Translations under genes and position numbers: made by a program
Shown here: in pieces, positions 34,542-44,199 of the stretch
Layout: the number at the start of each line of letters is the position of its first letter
Position numbering within the stretch: position 1 is the stretch's first letter
The notes under the pieces: generated by a model
What the model was told of the DNA's origin: nothing
Database searches by the model: none
Seen by the model: only the letters and a program-made list of their open reading frames with translations
From: an uncultured Gammaproteobacteria bacterium
GTDB taxonomy: Bacteria > Pseudomonadota > Gammaproteobacteria > Steroidobacterales > UBA11654
Length of the DNA: 61,900 nt
Reading direction: 5' to 3'
Assembly (NCBI GenBank): GCA_937801655.1
Contig: CALMWC010000003.1
Span: 66,574 to 128,473, forward strand

Positions 34542-37235
34542 TTAGAGAGATTGATCGTATCGGAAGTAAACCGTTCTTCCTCTTGTGTCATATAGACTGA
34601 AAGAAAATGGCTCCCAACCATACCACTCGCTATTTTGCTCTGGCTCTTCATTGGTAAGATTGATAGCACCAACAGTCAATGAAGCATTCCATGGAAGTTG
34701 ATACTTAGCTTGTAAGTTCCATTCCATATGACTGCCAACACTATAGGTATCACCACCGTACTCTTCTGATTGACCTGAGAGATAGTAACCAGTCAGCGCC
34801 ATGGATATGTCGCCTTTACCCCAGTATAGATGTGGATTCATTCTAATATCCGGTAATCCCATTTCACCTTGAAACTCATTTTTAGGACTTTCTGGGTATG
34901 TTTGTACTATATATTTTAGATATTTAGCTGCACTTACACCTACATCAAAACGACCCATGTTATCGGTATCTATAATGTATGTAATATCAATATCAAGACC
35001 TTCAGCTTCAACACCAGCAAAGTTATTGTATTGAAGAGAAACATAGTTTACTCCTCCTTGTGGACCTTCTTCACCAGGACCGTAACGAACAACATAGTTT
35101 GTTAGTCCTGCAGCTTCTGCTGAGAACTCACGATTTAAACTGGATGTTGTAATAAGGTTCTCATATTCAGTATGCCAAAATCCAAGTTGTACTGTTAATT
35201 CAGGCATAGGTGCTAGAACCACACCGTATGTCCAACTATCAGACAATTCAGGTTTTAGCTCAGGGTTACCACCGTAAAGTGCTCTGTACTGAGTACTTGT
35301 ACAAACGGATGCACCACTTGCACAACCTACGATATCAATACCTGATGGAAAGCTTTCTGACCTGTTACCATATAGCTCATCCATGCCTGCTGCTCTAAAT
35401 CCTTCACCGTATGTTCCTCTGAGAAGAATCCAGTCATTTGGTCTATAAGACATTGTGATTTGTGGAGAGAAGTTACTTCCAATACCAGCGCTACTATAAC
35501 TGTCATATCGACCAGCAATGCTCGTATTCAATTTTTCTGTCCATGGCAATCCCATTTCAAAGAACATAGACTTTCTTGATCTCGCAGCTTGGATGTTATC
35601 ACCACCTGCTGAACCGGCAATGATAAATGCATTGGATTCTGGATCATTCAATTGTTTGAAGTAGAGTTGATTGTATTCTGCTCCAATAACCATTCCAATT
35701 GCTCCACCTGCCAACTCACCAATATCAAAATCCATGATGAAGTCCATGGTTTGTGATTTTAAATCAGCTGAGTATATAGATGTATGATTGAATGCCAACA
35801 TTTGTGCTGCCACTTCATCAAGCGTACTGTTGATTCCCCATGGGTCAACTTCGAAATTATCTAGACCTGCTTGAAGCAGACTCTTATTCACTAAATTTTG
35901 AGTGGTATTATCAGTATCATTGTTGACTACTTGGAAGTTTAATTCCCAGTTGGCTCCACCCATTACATCAAAAATACCTTCAAATCCTATTCTAAGATCT
36001 TGAATGTTTTCAACCACATTGTTATCACGAGTTCCATTTGGAACAGATCTCATTAACATGATTGCAGTACCACAGTTCACATCAGTCGCAGCACAATCAA
36101 AACCATATGCATACAATGGATGATTTGGGTTGTCTGAATAGATTGTTGGGTATGGAGATGTAATAGGTGTTCCTGCAAATCTCTGATCGGAATCATTTTG
36201 AGAAATCATTAACACTGTATTCATCGTCACATCTGGACTTAGATCAAGAGATGATTTCATTAAGAAAGCATTTCTTTTTGCTCTAGGAATAGAAATAATA
36301 TCTTGAGCAAAATCATAACCACATCTTCCAGCTGAATTTCCACCTGCTGCACCAGCCCATCGATATGAGTTAGGGAAGGTTGCACTTGAATTGCTTCCTG
36401 TATCAGCATTACTGCCTACTGGTACTTCAGGACATCTTGGATCAACTTGATATCCACTACCACCAACATTGTTACCATAGATATATGCGGTACTTGGGTA
36501 ACCAAATGAACTGTAGTAGTCATAGTCATATGCATGACTTGCATAATCTATATCCCTATAGTATTGAGGTCTTCTATCATAATGCTGAAGTGTAAAGAAA
36601 ATATTTCCTTTTGCATTAGACACACCACCAGTAATATTTGCTTGGGTATAATCCGCACCATCTTGAGGTGTACCAGAGGTTACTGAGAAATTTAATCCAT
36701 CAAAATCTTTTCTAGTAATAATATTGACTACACCAGCTATAGCATCAGAACCATAAATAGCTGAAGCACCATCACGTAGTATTTCAACTCTTTCGACAAT
36801 TGATGCAGGAATTTGGTTCAAGTTCTGAGCTGCACCACCGGATCCACCGGTTGAAGCAATCCTTCTTCCATCAACTAAAACTAGTGTTCTTGCTGAACCC
36901 AAGCCTCTTAATGAAACTTCATTTACAGACGCTTGACCATTTGCATAACCAGAAGTTTCTTTAAATGAACCAAAAGAGTTGTAAGGAGTTGTTTGCAGAA
37001 CTTCTGCTACAGTAGCAAAGCCTGATAACTCAATTTGCTCTCTTGAAATCACAGTGACTGGTTGAGCTGTTTCTATGTCAGTTTGATTCAAACGAGAACC
37101 AGTAACCTGGATTTTACCCAGCTCAGCTGCATCTTCATCTTCATCTTGTGACATTACAGGAGTGACAAAAATAACTGCTGTAATGCTTAAAGCAACAAAA
37201 AATCCTGTTACTTTTTCTAAAAGGTTAACCTTCAT
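34542..37235 (-). CDS. TonB-dependent outer-membrane receptor
   Basis: About 897 residues from ATG 37235 (MKVNLLEKV), chosen because GAGG lies 9 bases upstream; the upstream ATG at 37250 overlaps that ribosome site. A signal peptide ends near VMSQDED. The plug domain follows (IQVTGSRLNQ, ISREQIELSG, VSLRGLGSARTLVLVDGRRI, VERVEILRDGASAIYGSDAIAGVVNIITRKDF), then a 22-strand barrel ending in YFRYDQSL. It imports a bulky nutrient at the outer membrane using TonB energy; the ligand is unknown. The long GSN/Tyr-rich loops fit marine gammaproteobacterial receptors. A structured leader region precedes it. Confidence 0.92.
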   Translation of the reverse strand: MKVNLLEKVTGFFVALSITAVIFVTPVMSQDEDEDAAELGKIQVTGSRLNQTDIETAQPVTVISREQIELSGFATVAEVLQTTPYNSFGSFKETSGYANGQASVNEVSLRGLGSARTLVLVDGRRIASTGGSGGAAQNLNQIPASIVERVEILRDGASAIYGSDAIAGVVNIITRKDFDGLNFSVTSGTPQDGADYTQANITGGVSNAKGNIFFTLQHYDRRPQYYRDIDYASHAYDYDYYSSFGYPSTAYIYGNNVGGSGYQVDPRCPEVPVGSNADTGSNSSATFPNSYRWAGAAGGNSAGRCGYDFAQDIISIPRAKRNAFLMKSSLDLSPDVTMNTVLMISQNDSDQRFAGTPITSPYPTIYSDNPNHPLYAYGFDCAATDVNCGTAIMLMRSVPNGTRDNNVVENIQDLRIGFEGIFDVMGGANWELNFQVVNNDTDNTTQNLVNKSLLQAGLDNFEVDPWGINSTLDEVAAQMLAFNHTSIYSADLKSQTMDFIMDFDIGELAGGAIGMVIGAEYNQLYFKQLNDPESNAFIIAGSAGGDNIQAARSRKSMFFEMGLPWTEKLNTSIAGRYDSYSSAGIGSNFSPQITMSYRPNDWILLRGTYGEGFRAAGMDELYGNRSESFPSGIDIVGCASGASVCTSTQYRALYGGNPELKPELSDSWTYGVVLAPMPELTVQLGFWHTEYENLITTSSLNREFSAEAAGLTNYVVRYGPGEEGPQGGVNYVSLQYNNFAGVEAEGLDIDITYIIDTDNMGRFDVGVSAAKYLKYIVQTYPESPKNEFQGEMGLPDIRMNPHLYWGKGDISMALTGYYLSGQSEEYGGDTYSVGSHMEWNLQAKYQLPWNASLTVGAINLTNEEPEQNSEWYGWEPFSFSLYDTRGRTVYFRYDQSL

Positions 37236-37250
37236 TTGATATATCCTCAT

Positions 37251-37560
37251 ATTTTATTAAACTTAAAAAGTAATAAGTATTACTCATCAATTTTATTGAT
37301 GAGTTAATTTTCTTATTACTACTTAATCATTATTCTCATTGATAACACCATTATAAGCAAGCCTAAATTGATTATTAATTAATGCTAAAACAACGAATAA
37401 GGCTATAGAATAGGCTATCGATAGCAATACTGTTGCTGATTAACAACATTATTATCAATGAAAAGACTGTAATTATAGTCAGTAAGCAATTATTTTTTTA
37501 AGCTATTGATCTCAGTATTACTGAATGTATGATGGATTATCAATCAAGAGTATTATTTAC
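37251..37560. other. Intergenic region rich in inverted repeats
   Basis: About 310 AT-rich bases between the divergent TonB receptor (minus) and the 187-residue protein gene (plus). Besides the nested hairpin at 37269-37320, it holds the palindrome GCTATCGATAGC (37414-37425) and the hairpin AGCAATACTGTTGCT (37423-37437). No gene is apparent. The symmetry suggests one or more regulator sites for the divergent genes. Confidence 0.5.
37269..37320. promoter_or_regulatory. Nested inverted repeat in the leader of the TonB receptor gene
   Basis: Outer arms AGTAATAAG (37269-37277) and CTTATTACT (37312-37320) enclose inner arms ACTCATCAAT (37282-37291) and ATTGATGAGT (37295-37304) with a TTT loop. 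All arms are perfect. The element lies 34 bases upstream of the receptor start and could be a leader RNA structure or a pair of operators. Confidence 0.5.
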
Positions 37561-38124
37561 ATGAAATATTTAATTAAAAGTTTAGTTGTTTTATTTTTTA
37601 CTTTCACATTTATGACATCAACTCAAAGTCAGACATTGAGTGAAAAAATCGATGAGTGTAAGGAGATTAAGGTTTCGCTCATACGCTTACAATGCTATGA
37701 CCGTATTTCTGATCAAAGAGGAACTCAGGCTGTAAAGAAATCTAAGAGAAGATTATTTGACTTAGGGAGAGATAAAAACAAGGCAGATATATCTGACAAT
37801 GCTAATCAGGCTAAAAAGGTTGATGAGCAGGCTGAAGAAATAAAAGCAACAGTTGCTTCAAATTCAGAGAGTAGTTTTGGAAAGACTGAGAATCTTTCAG
37901 AGCCCGAAGAAATTAACTCAAGAATTCTAGGGGTTTTCAATGGTTGGTCTGGAGAGACAACATTTGAACTTGAGAATGGACAAATCTGGAAAAAATCTGG
38001 AAATGGTTTTCTATCTGCAAACGTCAATAACCCTAAGATAAACATTAAGAAGGGAGCACTAGGTTCTTTCACCTTAAGCGTTGAAGGATTTAACTCAAGC
38101 ATTAAAGTGAAGCGTATTAAGTAA
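37561..38124 (+). CDS. Exported protein of unknown function with a C...RL.CYD motif
   Basis: 187 residues from ATG 37561, chosen because it opens a signal peptide (MKYLIKSLVVLFFTFTFMTSTQSQT). After it, DECKEIKVSLIRLQCYDRIS has the C-x(10)-RLxCYD pattern shared by several secreted proteobacterial proteins (some annotated VasI-like). A Lys/Glu-rich linker (about 60-110) leads to a C-terminal beta-rich domain (ILGVFNGWSGETTFELENGQIWKKSG, SFTLSVEGFNSSIKVKRI) common to proteins with an SH3-like fold. The function is not known. A YugP-type protease gene follows after 10 bases. Confidence 0.6.
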   Translation: MKYLIKSLVVLFFTFTFMTSTQSQTLSEKIDECKEIKVSLIRLQCYDRISDQRGTQAVKKSKRRLFDLGRDKNKADISDNANQAKKVDEQAEEIKATVASNSESSFGKTENLSEPEEINSRILGVFNGWSGETTFELENGQIWKKSGNGFLSANVNNPKINIKKGALGSFTLSVEGFNSSIKVKRIK

Positions 38125-38134
38125 TTTAAAATCA

Positions 38135-38827
38135 ATGTTCTATCTTTTTCTTATAGTAATTATTTTAATTATCATTGTTGCACCATCATTATGGGTTACT
38201 AGGACTATAAAAAAATTTAGCGAACCTAATGATCGCTATGATTTTACTGGCTCTACTTTTGCAAGAAAGCTACTCGATGCTCTCAATCTTCAAGATATAG
38301 ATGTTGAGTCTACAGAGCTTGGGGATCATTATGATCCAACATCCAGAACAGTAAGACTGACTGCTGATAAAATGGAATCCAGGTCACTAACTGCGATTAC
38401 TATTGCCGCTCATGAAGTGGGGCATGCACATCAGCATGCGACTAGCTATAAACCATTTAAGCTAAGGACACTTTTGGTTAAAGCTATGGCACCTGCAGAG
38501 CGTTTTGGTGCCTTGATACTAATAGCTGCACCTATTGTGACTGTATTAACACGCATACCACAATCAGGTTTGATCATGTTTCTGGGAGGCTTCTTAACCT
38601 TAGGCGTCTCTAGCGTGATCCATCTAGTAACTCTGCCTACGGAATGGAATGCTAGTTTTGATAGGGCTTTACCGATGCTAGAGAAAGGAAATATTTTAAA
38701 GGATGGTGATGAACCACATGCAAGGGAATTATTGACAGCAGCTGCAATGACCTATGTGGCTGCTTCTCTAATGAGCTTAATTAATATTGCTCGTTGGTGG
38801 GCCATTCTTAGAAAAGGCCCTTTATGA
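38135..38827 (+). CDS. Zinc metallopeptidase, YugP family (neutral zinc metallopeptidase 2)
   Basis: 230 residues. A first membrane helix (MFYLFLIVIILIIIVAPSLW), the zinc motif HEVGHAHQH (HExxH) and further helices (RFGALILIAAPIVTVL, LIMFLGGFLTLGVSSVIHLVTLP) followed by EWNASFDR with the third ligand region match the YugP/Zn_peptidase_2 family of membrane-bound proteases. The substrate is unknown. It is probably co-transcribed with the preceding exported protein and is followed by a hairpin terminator. Confidence 0.88.
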   Translation: MFYLFLIVIILIIIVAPSLWVTRTIKKFSEPNDRYDFTGSTFARKLLDALNLQDIDVESTELGDHYDPTSRTVRLTADKMESRSLTAITIAAHEVGHAHQHATSYKPFKLRTLLVKAMAPAERFGALILIAAPIVTVLTRIPQSGLIMFLGGFLTLGVSSVIHLVTLPTEWNASFDRALPMLEKGNILKDGDEPHARELLTAAAMTYVAASLMSLINIARWWAILRKGPL

Positions 38828-38830
38828 AAA

Positions 38831-38856
38831 AAGGGCGCTAATGAATTAGCACCCTT
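38831..38856. terminator. Bidirectional terminator between convergent genes
   Basis: AAGGG-GCTAAT pairs with ATTAGC-CCCTT around a GA loop (38831-38856) with one internal mismatch, followed by TTT on the plus strand and preceded by an A-run that gives T residues on the minus strand. It lies between the YugP gene and the end of the TonB receptor gene at 38888. Confidence 0.75.
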
Positions 38857-38887
38857 TCTTATTATTTGATTTCGAAAAATCTATATC

Positions 38888-41782
38888 TTAAAAATCAAAT
38901 TGCATACCAAGCCTTATTTTTCTTGGAGCTTGGAAATTAATAGGCAATTGATAGTTAGGATTTGTTACGCCGCCTGATTCACCGTACTCATTCATATCGG
39001 TTACAGCTTGCGAATCCAAGACATTAAACATATCTAATCTGAAAATTAATCGTTCAGAAAATCGATACGATAATAATGCATCAAGGGTCGTAATTGTGTC
39101 ACTTTCAAACGCACTCGCTCTTGGTGTGAGTGTTCCTTCACAATACCAAGATGAATCACCGTATGCAGATGCAAATACATCCGTAGGATGGGTTCCTATA
39201 CAACCAAATTTTCTTGGTGATTCGGCTCTAAATGCCATACCTAAAGTCAGCTTGTCATTAATCGCTTTTGTACCAAAAACTTTTAACAAGTGTCTTCTGT
39301 GATTTGGAAGATAACCGTATGAACCATCGGTAAGACCTGGTTGGTCAAAATCTTGAGTAATACCGGCATCGTCTTGACCATTATCTGACTTAACAGTCCC
39401 TTCATAGTTACCCTTAGTACTTGACCAAGTATACGATGCTTTTAAGCCCCAATCACCATCAAATGGTCGATCTAGGGCAATTGCCACTGCTTTATATTCC
39501 CTACTAACCTCAGGATAGTTAAGGTCTGCTGCTGAAAGTTCCACAGTAGTACCTAATTCAGGAAGATAGACATTCATGTCAGATCCCGGATTAGTTAAAA
39601 CGTACTGATGGAATCCTGTCCACTCTTCTGCACAAGTATTGCCAGTATTAGTTACTGTAATTCCATTAGCATCACAGTAAGCAAGAACAGCTGCATCAAT
39701 AGCAACGTCTTCGATGGTTGAAGCGAGTGATCTTGAAGTGAATGTGACACCAAGATCAAATCCTTCTAGCATTCCACTTTCAAGAGTTTGAGCGTACCCA
39801 AGGATAAACTCTTCTTGATACATAGGCTCTAGAGAATTATCTGTGGTTGATCTAGTATCTGGAACTGAACCGTCACCATAGACAACACCACCAACTTTAG
39901 CTCCTAGAGCTGGATTATCAGAACCATGTTGATCAGCAGTGGTTTCGTAGAAGTCATGAATATAAGTTTCACCACCAGCCATTCTGATATTGGTATTAGC
40001 AGCAATTGGAAGATAGTATTCGCCGTAAGATCCGAAGATTTTACGATTACCATCACCATCGATATCATAAGTAACACCTAATCTAATGGCATCTTGATCT
40101 TCAGTTTTAACAAACGTTTCACCATTAGCATTTTTATTATCATAACTTGAACGTCTGATACCTGCGTTTACCATCAATTGATCATTAACCTGCCAACTGT
40201 CTTGTAGGTATAGAACTTCTTGATTGGTCTCAAAAGAACCACCATTGATGTATGTTCTTTTTCTGACATAAGGTTGACCAGCCACACTGTTTCCAGTGTA
40301 ACTTCCATATGAAGGAGAGTTAAAGTACATATAGTAAACACCACCAGAGTTAATTGTGTTATCAACTGCAGTCAATTCCTCTTCTTCAAAACCAAGTCGA
40401 AGATGATGTTTGCCTACATAGTAGTCGATATCATAACGCATGATTTCTCTTTCATCATCACCCACACTGATACTAAAGTTTGTCCAAGAACCACATGGTA
40501 GCCACCCAGATCCTGGATTTTTTGCACTAGAAGGATGGAGGTAACATGCTGGTGCAGCATCATTAGCTCCAGAGGTAGTTCTGTTGTATTCATTACTACC
40601 GTAGGTAATAGCTGCGGTTAAATTATCCGTAATTAGAAAAGATGCTTTTCCAATATGATTCTCACCACCGATGTTATAAAAACTTGGCCCAACTAAAGAA
40701 GTTGCACCTGTATCAGCATCATAAGAATATGTGTCTTCAACGTTTTCAGCATCATCATTGAAGTAAGTGTATTCAAGGTGAACTTTATCGCCACCGTAGA
40801 AGTCTAATTTACCACCAAAGAAGGTTTCATCTTTTTTATAGATATACTGTTGGGAAGTACCTGTATCTAAGTACTCGTCATCTTCTGGATTTACTAAAAG
40901 GTAAAAGAACAACATATCTTTGATGATTGGTCCGCTGACCCATACGTTAGTTTCCATAAAATCTCTTTCATCAAGATTGTTTCTAGAACTATAGGTATCA
41001 GGTTTGTCTTCAATAAGACTGTCAGGTGTGTATGAGACATTGAAACCAAACTCCCAATCATTGCTTCCACTTTTTGTTACAGCATTTACTACACCACCAG
41101 TGGCTTTACCAAACTCAGCTTGGTAACCTCCAGTTTTAACTTCAACTTGTTCATAGAATTCAAACGGTACTGAAGATGAACCTGTAAAGTTTCTAAAGTT
41201 AGTGGTGTTTAAGCCGTTAACTATATAAACATTCTCAGCTGGTGAAGAACCACCAATTGAGGCCAGATTACCAAATGCAGAATCACCACTTTGAGTTCCT
41301 GGAGCTAGCAATTGAATAGCAGTAATATTTCTTGCAATAGGGGTAGTGTTGATTAACTCATCCACATCCACACTGATTCCAGTGGTTGTAGAGTCAAAAT
41401 CTTTAACTTGACGTGCACCTGCAGTAACCACCATTTCTTCCATATCACCTGAACTCAAAACGAAGTTATAAGATGTGTTACCAAGTCTTATGCGTACACT
41501 ATCATCTAGTGTTGTATAACCACCCGCTGAAATCGATACATTATATGTACCAATTGCCAATAGCGGCATACTAATTGATCCGTCTGATCCTGTTACACCA
41601 CTTCTTGATACACCTGTTGATGTAGAAGAAACTGAAACGGCAGCCCCAGAAATTGAAGCGCCAGATGAGCTTAGAACCTTACCATTCAATGTACCACTAG
41701 TTCCATCTTCAGCGAAAGCTGAGGATCCTATAGTGAGTATAAAGAATGATAAAACAAAGCCGAATAGTCTTGATTTATTCAT
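38888..41782 (-). CDS. Oar-like TonB-dependent receptor with N-terminal carboxypeptidase-regulatory domain
   Basis: 964 residues. A signal peptide (MNKSRLFGFVLSFFILTIGSSAFAED) is followed by a carboxypeptidase-regulatory-like beta domain (GTLNGKVLSSSGASISGAAVSV ... LAIGTYNVSISAGGY, about 30-110), then a plug (ENVYIVNGLNTTNF, EQVEVKTGGYQAEFGKATGGVVNAVTKSG) and a barrel ending in RKIRLGMQFDF. This order is that of Oar/OmpA-related TonB receptors. AAGGAATT lies upstream of the ATG. The substrate is unknown; peptides or protein-derived ligands are common for this type. A 22-base sequence shared with the 14.5-kb region lies about 85 bases upstream. Confidence 0.92.
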   Translation of the reverse strand: MNKSRLFGFVLSFFILTIGSSAFAEDGTSGTLNGKVLSSSGASISGAAVSVSSTSTGVSRSGVTGSDGSISMPLLAIGTYNVSISAGGYTTLDDSVRIRLGNTSYNFVLSSGDMEEMVVTAGARQVKDFDSTTTGISVDVDELINTTPIARNITAIQLLAPGTQSGDSAFGNLASIGGSSPAENVYIVNGLNTTNFRNFTGSSSVPFEFYEQVEVKTGGYQAEFGKATGGVVNAVTKSGSNDWEFGFNVSYTPDSLIEDKPDTYSSRNNLDERDFMETNVWVSGPIIKDMLFFYLLVNPEDDEYLDTGTSQQYIYKKDETFFGGKLDFYGGDKVHLEYTYFNDDAENVEDTYSYDADTGATSLVGPSFYNIGGENHIGKASFLITDNLTAAITYGSNEYNRTTSGANDAAPACYLHPSSAKNPGSGWLPCGSWTNFSISVGDDEREIMRYDIDYYVGKHHLRLGFEEEELTAVDNTINSGGVYYMYFNSPSYGSYTGNSVAGQPYVRKRTYINGGSFETNQEVLYLQDSWQVNDQLMVNAGIRRSSYDNKNANGETFVKTEDQDAIRLGVTYDIDGDGNRKIFGSYGEYYLPIAANTNIRMAGGETYIHDFYETTADQHGSDNPALGAKVGGVVYGDGSVPDTRSTTDNSLEPMYQEEFILGYAQTLESGMLEGFDLGVTFTSRSLASTIEDVAIDAAVLAYCDANGITVTNTGNTCAEEWTGFHQYVLTNPGSDMNVYLPELGTTVELSAADLNYPEVSREYKAVAIALDRPFDGDWGLKASYTWSSTKGNYEGTVKSDNGQDDAGITQDFDQPGLTDGSYGYLPNHRRHLLKVFGTKAINDKLTLGMAFRAESPRKFGCIGTHPTDVFASAYGDSSWYCEGTLTPRASAFESDTITTLDALLSYRFSERLIFRLDMFNVLDSQAVTDMNEYGESGGVTNPNYQLPINFQAPRKIRLGMQFDF

Positions 41783-41864
41783 TTAACTAATTCCTTAATT
41801 TAAAAAGTTTAAACGTAAGATTATCCACTTCAATGGAGTACATGACAATTTATGAGTAATAACT

Positions 41865-41886
41865 AAATGTTGTATAAAAACAAATA
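41865..41886. repeat. 22-base sequence shared with 14494-14515
   Basis: Exact second copy, centred on TTGTATAAAAACAA. Here it lies between the Oar-like receptor gene (minus, start 41782) and the end of the DUF192 gene, upstream of the receptor. Confidence 0.5.
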
Positions 41887-41939
41887 AATTAGTTAAACTA
41901 TTGATATATATATATATTTTTATAGTATATAGGCTTATA

Positions 41940-42467
41940 TTAATTATCGATACTATTCGTATCGAAATTAACAATGTTTCCGATACTTAATCCATTGATT
42001 TCTGATAATCCACCATTAATCTCAAGGACCCATTCTGCTTTTTTATTGGAATAAATACTTTTTGTGGATAGTGGCTTAGCATTATTATGAATTTTTATAA
42101 TTCTTTTATTTTTATCAATAAAGATGATATCCAGTTTAATTAAAGTATTTTTCATCCACATAGACACGTATCTAGGAGGTGTAAAATGAAATAGCATGCC
42201 TTTGTCTTGAGGAAGATTTGCTATATGCATTAAACCTCTTTTTCTTTGGCTGTGACTACTAGTAATGTAGGCATTGAATTCGACATTATCACCTTGGCTA
42301 TTTTCAATGCTTACAGGGACTGTTATCAATTCATCCAAATATGCATCATTGGATTCTGCTATGGAAATAGAAAGAAGGACAATAAAAGGAAAAGCATAAA
42401 GATAATGTTTTATTAATTTGAGGCTTTCTTTTTTTATTTGCATCATTGTATAATTATAGTCTTTCAT
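41940..42467 (-). CDS. DUF192 family exported protein
   Basis: 175 residues. After an N-terminal hydrophobic segment (YLYAFPFIVLLSISIAES, about 22-39) comes the DUF192 core: AYITSSHSQRKRGLMHIANLPQDKGMLFHF, VSMWMKNTLIKLDIIFIDKNKRII and WVLEINGGLSEINGLSIGN. This small domain is widespread and of unknown function. AGGAATGGAGG sits just upstream of the ATG. It is divergent from the HAD gene at 42496 with only 28 bases between, so the two may share a control region. Confidence 0.87.
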   Translation of the reverse strand: MKDYNYTMMQIKKESLKLIKHYLYAFPFIVLLSISIAESNDAYLDELITVPVSIENSQGDNVEFNAYITSSHSQRKRGLMHIANLPQDKGMLFHFTPPRYVSMWMKNTLIKLDIIFIDKNKRIIKIHNNAKPLSTKSIYSNKKAEWVLEINGGLSEINGLSIGNIVNFDTNSIDN

Positions 42468-42495
42468 TAACCTCCATTCCTACCATAATCAACGT

Positions 42496-43182
42496 ATGAA
42501 AACATATAGCGTTATTACTTTTGATTTGGATAATACTCTCTGGCCAGTTGAGCCATCGATTATTCATGCTGAAAATGAGCTATATAACTGGCTTGAAATT
42601 CATTATTCAAAACTTACTAATCAATTTTCAAAAGAAGATATACAGGTCTTTAGAGAGCCCATTTTGGAGCAATATAAAGACATGCTTCATGATCTGACTT
42701 TTGTAAGAACTGCATTATTAATAAAGCTAGCTGAGTCAGTAGGATACCCTGAGAGTATGGCTTCTGAGGCTATGATTGTTTATAGGAAAGCCAGAAATGT
42801 AGTTAGTTTTTACCCTGATACGATGCCTGCTATAGAAGAACTTGAAAAACATTTCACACTGGCGGCTATTACCAATGGCAATGCTGAAATCGAAAAAATG
42901 GACATTGGTCAATTTTTTAAAAAATCTTTTTACTCAGCTGATATTGGTGTTGCAAAGCCACATCCAGCGATATTTAAATCAGCTATAGATTACCTAGGAG
43001 TAGAATCCAGAGAAATTATCCATATTGGAGATGACCCAATAAATGATGTGATAGGAGCTCATAAAGCAGGAATGGATACCATTTGGTTGAATCGAAATGA
43101 TGAGGTTTGGCCGAAGGGTTTATCTGAGCCTACTTATACTGTGAATAATTTATCCGAAGTAACTGATTTATTGGTATATTGA
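42496..43182 (+). CDS. HAD-superfamily hydrolase (subfamily IA phosphatase)
   Basis: 228 residues. Motif I is FDLDNTLW with nucleophile Asp10 and Asp12, motif II is AAITNGN, motif III is K in GVAKPHPAIF and motif IV is IHIGDDPINDV. The helical cap (about 20-90) is of the C1 type. Its pattern resembles YjjG/YigB-type nucleotide or flavin-mononucleotide phosphatases. It lies immediately upstream of lipA on the same strand. The substrate is unassigned. Confidence 0.88.
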   Translation: MKTYSVITFDLDNTLWPVEPSIIHAENELYNWLEIHYSKLTNQFSKEDIQVFREPILEQYKDMLHDLTFVRTALLIKLAESVGYPESMASEAMIVYRKARNVVSFYPDTMPAIEELEKHFTLAAITNGNAEIEKMDIGQFFKKSFYSADIGVAKPHPAIFKSAIDYLGVESREIIHIGDDPINDVIGAHKAGMDTIWLNRNDEVWPKGLSEPTYTVNNLSEVTDLLVY

Positions 43183-43206
43183 TTTTAATTATTAGCTTAT
43201 TGATTA

Positions 43207-44199
43207 ATGATGGTAGAAATAAATAAAAATTCACTTCACAGTGGTTCGAAGTATAAAAACAATCGTGGCATTGTTGCCATTAAAGACGGTGTTAAAAAAA
43301 ATAATTCTATCACTCAAGACATCACCTTAAAAAAACCTGATTGGTTTAAGGTTAAATTGCCTCAGGGAGAAAATTTCAATGCACTAAAGAACCAAGTGCA
43401 TAGATTAAATCTCAGTACAGTTTGCGAAGAATCCAAATGCCCCAATATAGGTGAATGTTGGAATCATAAAACAGCAACGCTTATGTTGATGGGTAAGATT
43501 TGTACCAGAGCCTGCCGTTTTTGCTCAGTCGATACTGGAAACCCCAAAGGCTGGTTGGATCCCTATGAGCCTATTAATACTGCTAGAACTGTACAATTTA
43601 TGAATTTAGATTATGTGGTTTTAACTTCAGTTGATCGTGATGATCTAGACGATGGTGGTTCTTCACATATCGCAAAAACAGTGATTGAGATAAGGAGTAT
43701 GAATCCAGAGATTACGATTGAAGTGCTGTCTCCAGACTTTAAAGGCGATCTTTTTTATTTGGATGCAATAATAGAGAGTGGACTCGATGTTTATTCTCAT
43801 AATATAGAGACAGTTGAAAGACTCACACCTACTGTTCGTGACCCAAGAGCCGGATATGATCAAACATTGACACTACTGAACCATGCACGAAAAAATAATG
43901 TGATAGTTAAGTCAGGAATGATGTTGGGCTTGGGAGAGAGTCGTGATGAAGTGATTACTACTATGAAGGATTTGAAGACTGCAGGTGTCAGTATATTAAC
44001 CATGGGGCAGTATTTGAGTCCTACTCAAAATCATATTCCTGTAGATCGCTATGTGGCTCCGAAAGAGTTTAAGGACTATGAAAGAATTGGAAGATCCATT
44101 GGAATTGATGAAGTTGTAGCAGGACCTTTGGTTCGTTCTAGTTATCGTGCTGAAAGAGCTTTTTATAATTATCAAAAAAGTCAAACAAATGTTCTCTAA
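43207..44199 (+). CDS. lipA: Lipoyl synthase LipA
   Basis: 330 residues, radical SAM. The auxiliary cluster motif C-x4-C-x5-C appears in VCEESKCPNIGECW and the SAM cluster motif C-x3-C-x2-C in KICTRACRFCSVDTG; SVDRDDLDDGGSSH, VLSPDFKGD, MLGLGESRDE and the terminal RSSYRAE serine motif are all typical. It inserts two sulphurs into octanoylated lipoyl domains. The first 50 residues are a variable extension. The gene overlaps the M48 protease start by 11 bases, so the two are probably translated from one transcript. The partner lipB is not in the window. Confidence 0.97.
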   Translation: MMVEINKNSLHSGSKYKNNRGIVAIKDGVKKNNSITQDITLKKPDWFKVKLPQGENFNALKNQVHRLNLSTVCEESKCPNIGECWNHKTATLMLMGKICTRACRFCSVDTGNPKGWLDPYEPINTARTVQFMNLDYVVLTSVDRDDLDDGGSSHIAKTVIEIRSMNPEITIEVLSPDFKGDLFYLDAIIESGLDVYSHNIETVERLTPTVRDPRAGYDQTLTLLNHARKNNVIVKSGMMLGLGESRDEVITTMKDLKTAGVSILTMGQYLSPTQNHIPVDRYVAPKEFKDYERIGRSIGIDEVVAGPLVRSSYRAERAFYNYQKSQTNVL

